Assembly: GCF_041435495.1 (NCBI RefSeq)
Contig: NZ_CP108644.1
Location: 2,046,001-2,110,000 of the forward strand
Direction: 5' to 3'
From: Streptomyces sp. NBC_01116
GTDB lineage: Bacteria > Actinomycetota > Actinomycetes > Streptomycetales > Streptomycetaceae
Length of the DNA stretch: 64,000 nucleotides
Under the pieces are notes generated by a model. The model did no database searches, had not been told where the DNA came from, and saw only the letters and a list, made by a program, of their open reading frames with translations. A program made the position numbers and the translations under genes. Position 1 is the stretch's first letter. Every line of letters begins with the position of its first letter. Shown here piece by piece: positions 53,722-61,219 of this stretch.

Positions 53722-54519
53722 TTACTGCTTGTCGAACTTGTGCGGGGACGACTGCTGCGACTGCTGCGCGCTGTCCTGCGCGCCGCCTTCGATGGCCTGC
53801 TGCGAGGACGAGGAGCCGCCGGCCAGCTCGGCCTTCATGCGCTGCAGCTCCAGCTCCACATCGCTGCCGCCGGAGATCCGGTCCAGCTCGGCGGCGATGT
53901 CGTCCTTCGCCGTGCCGGTCGGGTCGTCCAGGGCGCCGGAGGCGAGCAGCTCGTCGATGGCGCCGGCCCGCGCCTGGAGCTGCTGCGTCTTGTCCTCGGC
54001 CCGCTGGATCGCGAGCCCCACGTCGCCCATCTCCTCGGAGATGCCGGTGAAGGCCTCGCCGATGCGGGTCTGGGCCTGGGCCGCCGTGTAGGTGGCCTTG
54101 ATGGTCTCCTTCTTCGTGCGGAAGGCGTCGACCTTGGCCTGGAGGCGCTGGGCCGCGAGGGTGAGCTTCTCCTCCTCGCCCTGCAGCGTGGTGTGCTGCG
54201 TCTCCAGGTCGGTGACCTGCTGCTGGAGAGCCGCACGCCGGGACAGCGCTTCACGCGCCAAGTCCTCGCGGCCCAGCGCCAGCGCCTTGCGGCCCTGGTC
54301 CTCCAGCTTGGACGACTGGCCCTGCAGCTGGTTCAGCTGCAGCTCCAGGCGCTTGCGGGACGTCGCCACGTCGGCGACGCCGCGGCGCACCTTCTGAAGC
54401 AGCTCCAGCTGCTTCTGGTACGAGTAGTCGAGGGTCTCGCGCGGATCCTCGGCCCGGTCAAGGGCCTTGTTTGCCTTCGCGCGGAAGACCATCCCCATAC
54501 GCTTCATGACACCGCTCAT
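53722..54519 (-). CDS. pspA: Phage-shock protein A (PspA/IM30)
   Basis: The 265-residue protein is a long coiled-coil of about 210 residues after the N-terminal amphipathic helix (MKRMGMVFRAKANKALDRA), with the EDPRETLDYSYQKQLELLQ segment typical for PspA. It binds membranes during envelope stress and supports bilayer integrity. The C-terminal 45 residues are Gln/Ser-rich and disordered. Start ATG 54519 follows AGGGGG by about 12 bases; a second ATG at 54507 is nearly as good. The 54520-54826 gap holds divergent control regions; I find no convincing sigma-factor motif there. Confidence 0.93.
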   Translation of the reverse strand: MSGVMKRMGMVFRAKANKALDRAEDPRETLDYSYQKQLELLQKVRRGVADVATSRKRLELQLNQLQGQSSKLEDQGRKALALGREDLAREALSRRAALQQQVTDLETQHTTLQGEEEKLTLAAQRLQAKVDAFRTKKETIKATYTAAQAQTRIGEAFTGISEEMGDVGLAIQRAEDKTQQLQARAGAIDELLASGALDDPTGTAKDDIAAELDRISGGSDVELELQRMKAELAGGSSSSQQAIEGGAQDSAQQSQQSSPHKFDKQ

Positions 54520-54812
54520 GGGCTTCGCGCGCCCCCTTCTGACGGACTGAGCTTCCAGCACTCCCGATAGAACCCACAGTACGGGCCCTGTCTCTATTAC
54601 CGCACTGTTCGGACGTCGATGTGCTCCTCCCCAAGGACGACTGCACCCCGTGGACACTCCCGCCCAGGGTGTAGGTGAGGCCCGGAACATTCCCGTGACG
54701 AACGCGGTAACGGGCGGTTGACACCCGTATCGACCCGTCGGGACACCGATGGGGACGCCGTCCGTTGCCGGATCGTTCCCGCCCGGGTCGCCGGGCCCGC
54801 GCGGCGACCCCG

Positions 54813-54818
54813 TACCCT
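54813..54818 (+). promoter_or_regulatory. -10 box of a probable leaderless promoter for the DUF3043 gene
   Basis: TACCCT lies 8 bases before GTG 54827 without a ribosome site between. No clear -35 is seen at the expected distance. Confidence 0.45.
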
Positions 54819-54826
54819 TGGGTTTT

Positions 54827-55426
54827 GTGTTCCGTAGCCGTGCCAAGACAGAGAAGGCCCCCACCGACAAGGTGACGGCGGACCTCTCCCAGCAGCCCCG
54901 CGACCCGCAGGCTCCCAAGGGTCGCCCCACCCCCAAGCGCAGCGAGGCCCAGACGCAGCGCCGTCGTGCCGCGTCCAGTGCGCCGACCGACCGCAAGGCG
55001 GCCATGAAGCGCCAGCGCGAAGCGCGCCGCGCCGACCTGGCCCGGCAGCGTGAGGCGCTCGCGTCGGGCGACGAGCGCTACCTCCCGGTCCGCGACAAGG
55101 GCCCGGTCAGGCGCTTCGTCCGCGATTACGTGGACTCGCGCTTCTGCATCGCCGAGTGGTTCCTGCCGCTCGCCGTGATCATCCTGATCCTCAGCGTGAT
55201 CCAGGTGCAGAACATCCAGAGCATCTCCCTGCTGCTCTGGCTCGGCGTGATCATCCTGATCGTGATCGACTCGATCGGTATCTCGATCCGCCTGAAGAAG
55301 GAGCTGCGCGAGCGCTTCCCGGACACGCCGAAGCGCGGAGCCGTGGCGTACGGCCTGATGCGCACGCTCCAGATGCGCCGGCTGCGGCTTCCGAAGCCGC
55401 AGGTCAAGCGCGGAGAGCGGCCCTGA
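54827..55426 (+). CDS. DUF3043 membrane protein
   Basis: The 199-residue protein has an N-terminal basic, Lys/Arg/Gln-rich region (residues 1-95) and two adjacent transmembrane helices (WFLPLAVIILILSVIQV and SLLLWLGVIILIVIDSIGI), then a basic tail with KELRERFPDTPKRGAVAYGL. This is the actinobacterial DUF3043 family of unknown function. GTG 54827 is used because TACCCT lies just upstream; upstream in-frame codons lack support. The stop overlaps the methyltransferase start (CTGA). Confidence 0.86.
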   Translation: MFRSRAKTEKAPTDKVTADLSQQPRDPQAPKGRPTPKRSEAQTQRRRAASSAPTDRKAAMKRQREARRADLARQREALASGDERYLPVRDKGPVRRFVRDYVDSRFCIAEWFLPLAVIILILSVIQVQNIQSISLLLWLGVIILIVIDSIGISIRLKKELRERFPDTPKRGAVAYGLMRTLQMRRLRLPKPQVKRGERP

Positions 55427-56217
55427 GCACGGAGGCCTCCGGCTTCACCGGGGTCTCCTCGGCGTGGCTGGCAGGTCTCGGCGGCGTACGCAACCGGGTC
55501 CGCCAGGAGCTCGTCGCGCGGCAGCTGGACGAGCAGATAGCCGGACGGTTCCCGGTGGGGCGGCGGCTGCGCGTCCTGGACGTCGGCATGGGCCAGGGCA
55601 CCCAGGCGCTGCGCCTGGCGCGGGCCGGTCACTCGGTGACCGGTCTGGAGTCGGACGCCGGGATGCTGACGGCGGCCCGCGCGTCCCTGGCGACCGAGCC
55701 CGAGGGCATCCGGGAGCGGGTCAGGCTCATCGAGGGCGACGGCCGGGACACCGGCGTGCACTTCCTGCCCGGCAGCTTCGACGTGGTGCTCTGCCACGGC
55801 GTGCTGATGTACGTCGAGGAGCCCGACCCGATGCTGGCCGGGCTCGCCCGGATGCTGGCCCCCGGCGGGCTGCTCTCCCTGCTCGTGCGGAACGCGGACG
55901 CGCTCGCGATGCGCCCGGGACTGGCCGGCGACTTCGGCACGGCCCTGACCGCCTTCGACACCGCCACGTACACCAACCGCCTCGGCCTCACGGTGCGGGC
56001 CGACCGGCTCGACGCGCTGCGGGCCACGCTCGCGGGCATCGCCGCGCCCCTGCACGCCTGGTACGGGGTGCGGGTCTTCACGGACAACGTCGGCAACGAC
56101 GTGGAGCTGCCGGCCGAGGAGCTGGAGCGGGTCCTGACCCTGGAGGACCGGGCCGGGCGGACCGACCCCTACCGGGGTGTGGCGGCGCTGCTGCACCTGT
56201 GCGGCGTGCGCGGCTGA
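55423..56217 (+). CDS. SAM-dependent methyltransferase, CTG start
   Basis: The 264-residue class I methyltransferase has motif I LRVLDVGMGQGTQALRLA, acidic motif VTGLESDAGML, FDVVLCHGVLMYVEEPD and the PGGLLSLLVRNADAL strand. Small-molecule or tRNA-cmo5U-like substrate (the CmoM-type resemblance is weak) cannot be decided. There is no in-frame ATG, GTG or TTG between an unsupported GTG inside the preceding gene and motif I. The CTG at 55423 overlaps the upstream stop (CTGA) and has GGAGAG 5 bases before it, so translation probably starts at CTG. Confidence 0.88.
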   Translation: MSTEASGFTGVSSAWLAGLGGVRNRVRQELVARQLDEQIAGRFPVGRRLRVLDVGMGQGTQALRLARAGHSVTGLESDAGMLTAARASLATEPEGIRERVRLIEGDGRDTGVHFLPGSFDVVLCHGVLMYVEEPDPMLAGLARMLAPGGLLSLLVRNADALAMRPGLAGDFGTALTAFDTATYTNRLGLTVRADRLDALRATLAGIAAPLHAWYGVRVFTDNVGNDVELPAEELERVLTLEDRAGRTDPYRGVAALLHLCGVRG

Positions 56218-56296
56218 CGCGGGTCACGTCACGGGGCCGGGCCCGTTCGGCTCATCAGTTCGGGCACCCGGACGGGGCGGGCCCCAGACTCCGGAT

Positions 56297-57385
56297 ATGG
56301 ACGTATCCCCTTTCCGCGGCCGGGCGCGCGGGCTGCTGCTTCCCCTGTCCGCGGCCGTCTGCGCCATCGCCCTGGCGGGCGGCTGCTCCGGTACGGGTCC
56401 GGCGGCTCCCGCCCCCGAGGCCAGTGCGTCCGGTACGGCGCAGGGTTCGGCGAAGCGCGCCCCCGACGATCTGGAGAACGCCTACCAGGACGTCATCAAC
56501 GACGTACTGCCCTCGGTGGTGCAGATCGACGCCTCGGAGGGCCTCGGTTCCGGGGTCGTCTACGACGGCAAGGGGCACATCGTCACCAACGCCCATGTGG
56601 TCGGGGACGAGAAGACGTTCAAGGTCAGCGTCGCCACCGGGGAGGCGGTCCTGAGCGCCTCGCTGGTCTCCTCCTACCCGGACCAGGACCTGGCCGTGAT
56701 CAAGCTCGACGAGGTGCCCGACGGGCTGAAGCCGGCGACGTTCGGCGACGCGGAGAAGGTCGAGGTGGGGCAGATCGTGCTGGCGATGGGCTCGCCGCTC
56801 GGCCTGTCCAGCAGCGTCACCCAGGGCATCGTCTCGGCGCTCGGCCGGACCGTCAGCGAGAGCCGGGCGGGCGGCGGCACGGGCGCGACGATCGCCAACA
56901 TGGTGCAGACGTCCGCGGCGATCAACCCGGGCAACAGCGGTGGGGCGCTCGTCAACCTCGACAGCGAGGTGATCGGCATTCCGACCCTCGCGGCGACCGA
57001 CCCGCAGATGGGCGACAGCGCGGCTCCGGGCATCGGCTTCGCGATCCCCGTCTCGATGGTGAAGACGGTCGCCGACCAGATCATCAAGGACGGCAAGGTC
57101 ACCGATTCGGGCCGGGCCGCGCTGAACATCACGGGCCGCACGGTCGTCGACGACAACTACCGCCCCGCCGGGGTGGCGCTGGTCAGCGTGGACCGGGGCG
57201 GCGCGGCGGACGACGCGGGGCTGAGGCCCGGGGACACCATCACGAGGATCGAGGACAGCGAGGTCACCACGATCACCTCGCTGTCCGAGGCGCTGGCGGG
57301 TGACAAGCCCGGTCAGAAGGTGACCGTGACGTACACGCGCGACGGCGACAGCCGGACGGCGGAGGTCACGCTCGGGGAGATCTGA
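56297..57385 (+). CDS. HtrA/DegP-like serine protease, lipoprotein, S1C with PDZ
   Basis: The 362-residue protein has a lipoprotein signal (LAGGC, Cys near residue 30), a trypsin-like domain with His in HIVTNAHVVGD, Asp in YPDQDLAVIKLD and Ser in INPGNSGGALVN, and a C-terminal PDZ domain (about 275-360; VALVSVDRGGAADDAGLRPG). It degrades or refolds damaged exported proteins. ATG 56297 is the best start; no strong ribosome site is seen. A 28-bp hairpin follows the stop. Confidence 0.94.
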   Translation: MDVSPFRGRARGLLLPLSAAVCAIALAGGCSGTGPAAPAPEASASGTAQGSAKRAPDDLENAYQDVINDVLPSVVQIDASEGLGSGVVYDGKGHIVTNAHVVGDEKTFKVSVATGEAVLSASLVSSYPDQDLAVIKLDEVPDGLKPATFGDAEKVEVGQIVLAMGSPLGLSSSVTQGIVSALGRTVSESRAGGGTGATIANMVQTSAAINPGNSGGALVNLDSEVIGIPTLAATDPQMGDSAAPGIGFAIPVSMVKTVADQIIKDGKVTDSGRAALNITGRTVVDDNYRPAGVALVSVDRGGAADDAGLRPGDTITRIEDSEVTTITSLSEALAGDKPGQKVTVTYTRDGDSRTAEVTLGEI

Positions 57386-57392
57386 GGGCGCG

Positions 57393-57452
57393 GGGCGGCG
57401 GAAGGGCGGGTGGTGCGGGAAGGCTCCCGCACCACCCGCCCTTCCGCCGCCC
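57393..57452. terminator. Bidirectional terminator with 28-bp perfect stem
   Basis: Bases 57393-57420 pair perfectly with 57425-57452 over an AGGC loop, between the convergent protease gene and the 69-residue protein gene. Confidence 0.92.
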
Positions 57453-57467
57453 GCTCCGGTCCGTGGG

Positions 57468-57677
57468 TCAGGCGCTGTCGGCCTGCAGGCTCATCGGGCC
57501 GTAGATCTTGGTGGTGTCCTCGAAGAGCGTCACCTGTGCGGCGCCGCCCTCCAGGAGTTCCTTCCAGAACTCACCGATCCAGGACTCCGCGTCGCCCTGG
57601 GTGGTGAACTCCTCCGGCTGCAGCGCCGGCTCCGTCTCCGTACCGTCGGACTTCTCGAACCGCCACGTCCACGCCAT
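57468..57677 (-). CDS. Small conserved protein, 69 residues
   Basis: The protein is Trp- and Glu-rich at the N-terminus (MAWTWRFEKSDGTETE) with a central amphipathic helix (AESWIGEFWKELLEGG) and a final strand. It is soluble and without signal peptide. I do not know a function; similar small proteins are common in streptomycetes. GAAGGAGACTGGC provides a ribosome site (GGAG 6 bases before ATG). It is in its own unit, convergent with the protease gene. Confidence 0.8.
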   Translation of the reverse strand: MAWTWRFEKSDGTETEPALQPEEFTTQGDAESWIGEFWKELLEGGAAQVTLFEDTTKIYGPMSLQADSA

Positions 57678-57756
57678 GCCAGTCTCCTTCAGTCACGTTG
57701 CTTCCCGAAGCGTAGCCGGACGCGCACCTCGCGCGGGGACACGGGAGGATCAAGGT

Positions 57757-58959
57757 GTGGAACTGACTCTGCTCGGCACCGGAGCCCCCGACGGGCTGCC
57801 GCGCCCCTCCTGTCCCTGCGCGTCCTGCGCCTCGGCCCGCGGCCCCTGGGCGCGGGCCGCGACGGCGCTGCTGGTCGACGACGCGCTGCTGCTGGACCTC
57901 ACCCCCGGGGCGGTGTTCGCCGCCGCCCGTGCGGGGCGTTCGCTGGGCGCGGTCCGGCAGGTGCTGCTGACGCACCCGCACGACGGGCCCGCCGTCGAAC
58001 TGCCCGCGCTGCTGCCACCGGCGGGCCGGGTGCCGGACGGCCAGGTCCTGACGCTGATCAGCGGGCACCGGGTGCGGGCGGTGGCGATGGACGCCCCGGG
58101 GACCGGGTACGAGGTGACCGGCCCGGAGGGCGAGCGGCTGCTGTACCTGCCGCCGGGAGCCGCCCCCTCCGGCCTGCCCGAACAGTCGGACCGGCCCCTG
58201 GACACGGTCGTCTGCGATGTGATCGGGCGGCCCGACGCGGTGGCCCGGCTGCGGTCGGCCGGAGCGGTCGGGCCGGCCACCGAGGTGATCGCGGTCCACC
58301 TGGACCACGACGCCCCGCCGGGCCCGGCGCTGGAGCGGCGGCTGGCGGCGGCCGGTGCGCGGGCGGTGCCGGACGGGACGACGCTGGCGGTGGGCGGGTA
58401 CCACGCGGTGCCGGACGTGCCGCGCCGGGTGCTGGTGACGGGGGGCGCGCGGTCGGGGAAGTCGCTGGAGGCGGAGCAGCGCCTGGAGACGTTCCCGGAG
58501 GTGGTGTACGTGGCGACCGGCGGCCGCCGCGACGGGGACCCGGAGTGGGCGGCCCGGATCGGACTGCACCGGGAGCGCAGGCCCGGCGCCTGGCGGACCG
58601 AGGAGACCTGCGACATCGCGGAGCTGCTGCGGGCGGACGGGCCGCCGCTGCTGATCGACTGCCTGTCGCTGTGGCTGACCGACGCGATGGACCGGGTGGA
58701 GGCCTGGGAGGACGAGCGGTGGCACGACGGCGGCGGGACGGCGTTGCGGGAGCGGGTCGTGGAGCTGGTCGCCGCGGTGCGCGGGACCCGGCGGCCGGTG
58801 GTGCTGGTGACCAACGAGGTGGGGTCCGGGGTGGTGCCGGCGACGTCGGCGGGGCGGCGGTTCCGGGACGAGCTGGGGCGGCTGAACGCGGCGGTGGCGG
58901 CCGAGTGCGAGCAGGTGCTGCTGGTGGTGGCGGGGCAGGTGCTGGTGCTGCGGGGGTGA
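57757..58959 (+). CDS. cobU: CobU fused to N-terminal metallo-beta-lactamase-like domain
   Basis: The 400-residue protein has an N-terminal domain (about 1-215) that begins VELTLLGTGAPDGLPRPSCP, the fold start of PhnP-like metallo-beta-lactamase proteins, but the HxHxDH metal motif is reduced to THPHDG, so it looks degenerate. The C-terminal half (about 225-400) is CobU: P-loop VTGGARSGKSLEAEQ, HRERRPGAWRTEE with guanylylation His, LLIDCLSLWLTDAM and NEVGSGVVPATSAGRRFRDE. CobU phosphorylates and guanylylates adenosylcobinamide. No B12 riboswitch is visible upstream. Confidence 0.9.
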   Translation: MELTLLGTGAPDGLPRPSCPCASCASARGPWARAATALLVDDALLLDLTPGAVFAAARAGRSLGAVRQVLLTHPHDGPAVELPALLPPAGRVPDGQVLTLISGHRVRAVAMDAPGTGYEVTGPEGERLLYLPPGAAPSGLPEQSDRPLDTVVCDVIGRPDAVARLRSAGAVGPATEVIAVHLDHDAPPGPALERRLAAAGARAVPDGTTLAVGGYHAVPDVPRRVLVTGGARSGKSLEAEQRLETFPEVVYVATGGRRDGDPEWAARIGLHRERRPGAWRTEETCDIAELLRADGPPLLIDCLSLWLTDAMDRVEAWEDERWHDGGGTALRERVVELVAAVRGTRRPVVLVTNEVGSGVVPATSAGRRFRDELGRLNAAVAAECEQVLLVVAGQVLVLRG

Positions 58960-59153
58960 GGGGCGGCCTCGGGGGCGCCCCGGGCCGCCCTGCCTGCCGC
59001 CCTCTCCCGGTTCGCGGCACGGTTCTCGGGGTGGGCCGACCGGTACTGTTCCGGCTGGGGCCTGTCCGGTCGTGATCCGCCGGACACGCCCCGGGGGCCC
59101 GCCGCCGGGTTCCCGGACCGGACCCGACGTGACGACCCGCGAGGCAGACCTCC

Positions 59154-60272
59154 GTGAACCTGGACGACTTCTCCGACCTGATCCAACGCCCCGACGGGGG
59201 TGTGCGGCGCGATGCCGAGGAGCGGCGCGAGCGGCAGACCGTGCCCCCGGGGGCACTGGGACGGCTCGACGAGCTGGGCGAGTGGCTCAGCGCCGCGCAG
59301 CAGTCCGTGCCGGTCAGGGCCGTCGAGCAGCCGCGGCTGGTGCTCTTCGCCGGTGACCACGGGGTGGCGGAGCTGGGCGTCTCGGGCCGGCCCGCGGGAA
59401 GCGCGTACGAGCTGGTGCGGTCCGCCCTCGACGGGGCGAGCCCGGTCGCGGTGCTGGCGCGGCGCTTCTCGGTGCCGATGCGGATCGTGGACGTCTCCCT
59501 GGACTGCGATCCGGAGCTGCTGCCCGAGTCCGTGGTGCGGCACCGGGTGCGGCGGGGTTCGGGGCGGATCGACGTCGAGGACGCGATCAGCGCGGAGGAG
59601 GTCGAGCAGGCGGTCCGCCTGGGCATGGCGATCGCCGACGAGGAGGCGGATTCCGGCACCGACCTGGTGGTGCTCGGCGACCTCAGCGTGGGCGGCACCA
59701 CGGCCGCGGCGACCCTGGTCGCGGCGCTCTGCGGAACGGACGCCTCCGTGGTGACCGGTCGTGGCGGGGCGGGCATCGACGACCTGGCGTGGATGCGCAA
59801 GTGCGCGGCGATCAGGGACGCGCTGCGCCGGGCCCGGCCGGTGCTCGGCGACCAGCTGGAGCTGCTGGCGACGTCGGGCGGGGCGGATCTGGCGGCGATG
59901 ACGGGCTTCCTGTTGCAGAGCGCGGTGCGCCGGATGCCGGTGATCCTGGACGGGGTCGTCTCGGCGGCCTGCGCGCTGGTGGCGCAGCGGGCGGCGTTCC
60001 GGGCGCCGGACTGGTGGCTGGCCGGCCAGGTCAGCGGGGAGCCCGCGCAGACGAAGGCGCTGGACCGGATGGCGCTGACCCCGCTGCTGGACCACGGCGT
60101 GACGGTGGGCGGGGGCAGCGGCGCGCTGTTGGCGCTGCCGCTGGTGCAGGCGGCGGCGGCGCTGGCCGCCGAGCTGCCGGAGCGGGAACCGGAGAAGGCC
60201 GTGGACGGCGAGGACGCGGAGGACGCGGAGTCGGGGCCCCCGTCGGAGGCGGCGGCCCTCGACGGGGTCTGA
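59154..60272 (+). CDS. cobT: Nicotinate-nucleotide-dimethylbenzimidazole phosphoribosyltransferase
   Basis: CobT makes alpha-ribazole phosphate for the lower ligand of cobalamin. The 372-residue protein has PPGALGRLDELGEWL, LVLFAGDHGVAELGVS, LGDLSVGGTTAAATLVAAL and a C-terminal DHGVTVGGGSGALLALPLV. In Salmonella CobT the last motif is LGEGTGA/SGA-like and its Glu is the catalytic base; here that position is Gly. The last 40 residues are acidic and disordered. GTG 59154 has GAGG 10 bases upstream. Unusual active site but overall fold is clear. Confidence 0.9.
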   Translation: MNLDDFSDLIQRPDGGVRRDAEERRERQTVPPGALGRLDELGEWLSAAQQSVPVRAVEQPRLVLFAGDHGVAELGVSGRPAGSAYELVRSALDGASPVAVLARRFSVPMRIVDVSLDCDPELLPESVVRHRVRRGSGRIDVEDAISAEEVEQAVRLGMAIADEEADSGTDLVVLGDLSVGGTTAAATLVAALCGTDASVVTGRGGAGIDDLAWMRKCAAIRDALRRARPVLGDQLELLATSGGADLAAMTGFLLQSAVRRMPVILDGVVSAACALVAQRAAFRAPDWWLAGQVSGEPAQTKALDRMALTPLLDHGVTVGGGSGALLALPLVQAAAALAAELPEREPEKAVDGEDAEDAESGPPSEAAALDGV

Positions 60273-60454
60273 GGCTCCCTCCCCGGCCCACCGCGCGGAC
60301 GAGATCGGCATCACGCGGGTGTCGCTGAACGTCGCCGTGCCCCGGTCCGTCCTGGAGAGGGAGCGCGGTGTCGGCACGATCCTCCCCGGCACCGCGTACC
60401 GACGTCCGACCGACCGACCGGGGCCCGTTCCATGCTGTTGTCCGAGAAGAGCGG

Positions 60455-61219
60455 ATGAGCCGTCTCCCGGCCCTGCGGCGGGCGGCGGCCCGGGAGTGGG
60501 GCCCGCTGTCCACGGCCGTACGGCGGGGGCTCGCCGGACGCGGTGTGCGGGCGCTCCCGCTGACGGCGGGCGCGGTGGCGCTGACCGCGACCGTGCAGGT
60601 GGTGCAGAACCGGGCCTGGGGCTACCCGCCGGTGCAGGGCCTCGGAGCCGTACGGGCCGAGGACCCGCTCCCGCTCGCCCTCCTGCGCACCCCGCTGTCC
60701 CTGTTCGTGCCGGCGCTCGATCTGCCGGTGTGGGGCGCGCTGGCCCAGATCCTGCTGGTGTTCGGCGTCGCGGAGGTCTGCCTGGGGCGGTGGCGGACGC
60801 TCGCGGTGGCGTACGCCGCGACGCTGGCGGGGACGCTGTACGCGCGCATCGGCGTCGCGCTCGGGCCGGAGACGTTCCTCGGGCTGCCCGCCTCCGACGC
60901 GCAGGTGGTGGACACCGGCCCTTCGGCGGCCGTCGTGGGGCTCGCGGTGTACGTCTGCCATCAGCGGCGGGCCTGGTTCACCGGGGCGCTGGTGGTCCTC
61001 GCGATGGTGGTGGAGGTCCTGGTCAAGGACAACCTGGCGGGCCGTGAGCATCTGGCCGCCGTCGCCGCCGTCCTGGTGGTGTGCCGCGTACGGGAGTGGC
61101 GCGGGCGGCGGCGCGTTCAGGACCGGGGCGCGGGCGGCGGCGGGACGCGGTCCGGGGCGCCGCCGATGAGGTCCTGGAACTTCCGGCGCGGTCCGGCCCA
61201 GCGCACGTCGTGGTGGTAG
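60455..61219 (+). CDS. Rhomboid-like membrane protein
   Basis: The 254-residue protein has about six transmembrane helices. The fold recalls rhomboid proteases: a GxS-like motif in DTGPSAAVVGLAVYV and a His in AGREHLAAVAAVL in the last helix; the L1-loop WxR and HGxxHL motifs of classical rhomboids are absent, so activity is uncertain. I start at ATG 60455; GTG 60368 has a better ribosome site but the codons between have low third-position GC. Its last 103 bases overlap the convergent gene. It lies between cobT and cobS without evident link. Confidence 0.75.
   Translation: MSRLPALRRAAAREWGPLSTAVRRGLAGRGVRALPLTAGAVALTATVQVVQNRAWGYPPVQGLGAVRAEDPLPLALLRTPLSLFVPALDLPVWGALAQILLVFGVAEVCLGRWRTLAVAYAATLAGTLYARIGVALGPETFLGLPASDAQVVDTGPSAAVVGLAVYVCHQRRAWFTGALVVLAMVVEVLVKDNLAGREHLAAVAAVLVVCRVREWRGRRRVQDRGAGGGGTRSGAPPMRSWNFRRGPAQRTSWW

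Noticed and set aside
54684..54723. GGAAC...GTAAC and TTGACA motifs in the pspA/DUF3043 gap
   Set aside because: Neither is combined with a matching second element at the right distance, so no ECF or housekeeping promoter is claimed.
58960..59153. Possible cobalamin riboswitch before cobT
   Set aside because: No B12-box (GCCACTG-like) sequence found there or before cobU and cobS.
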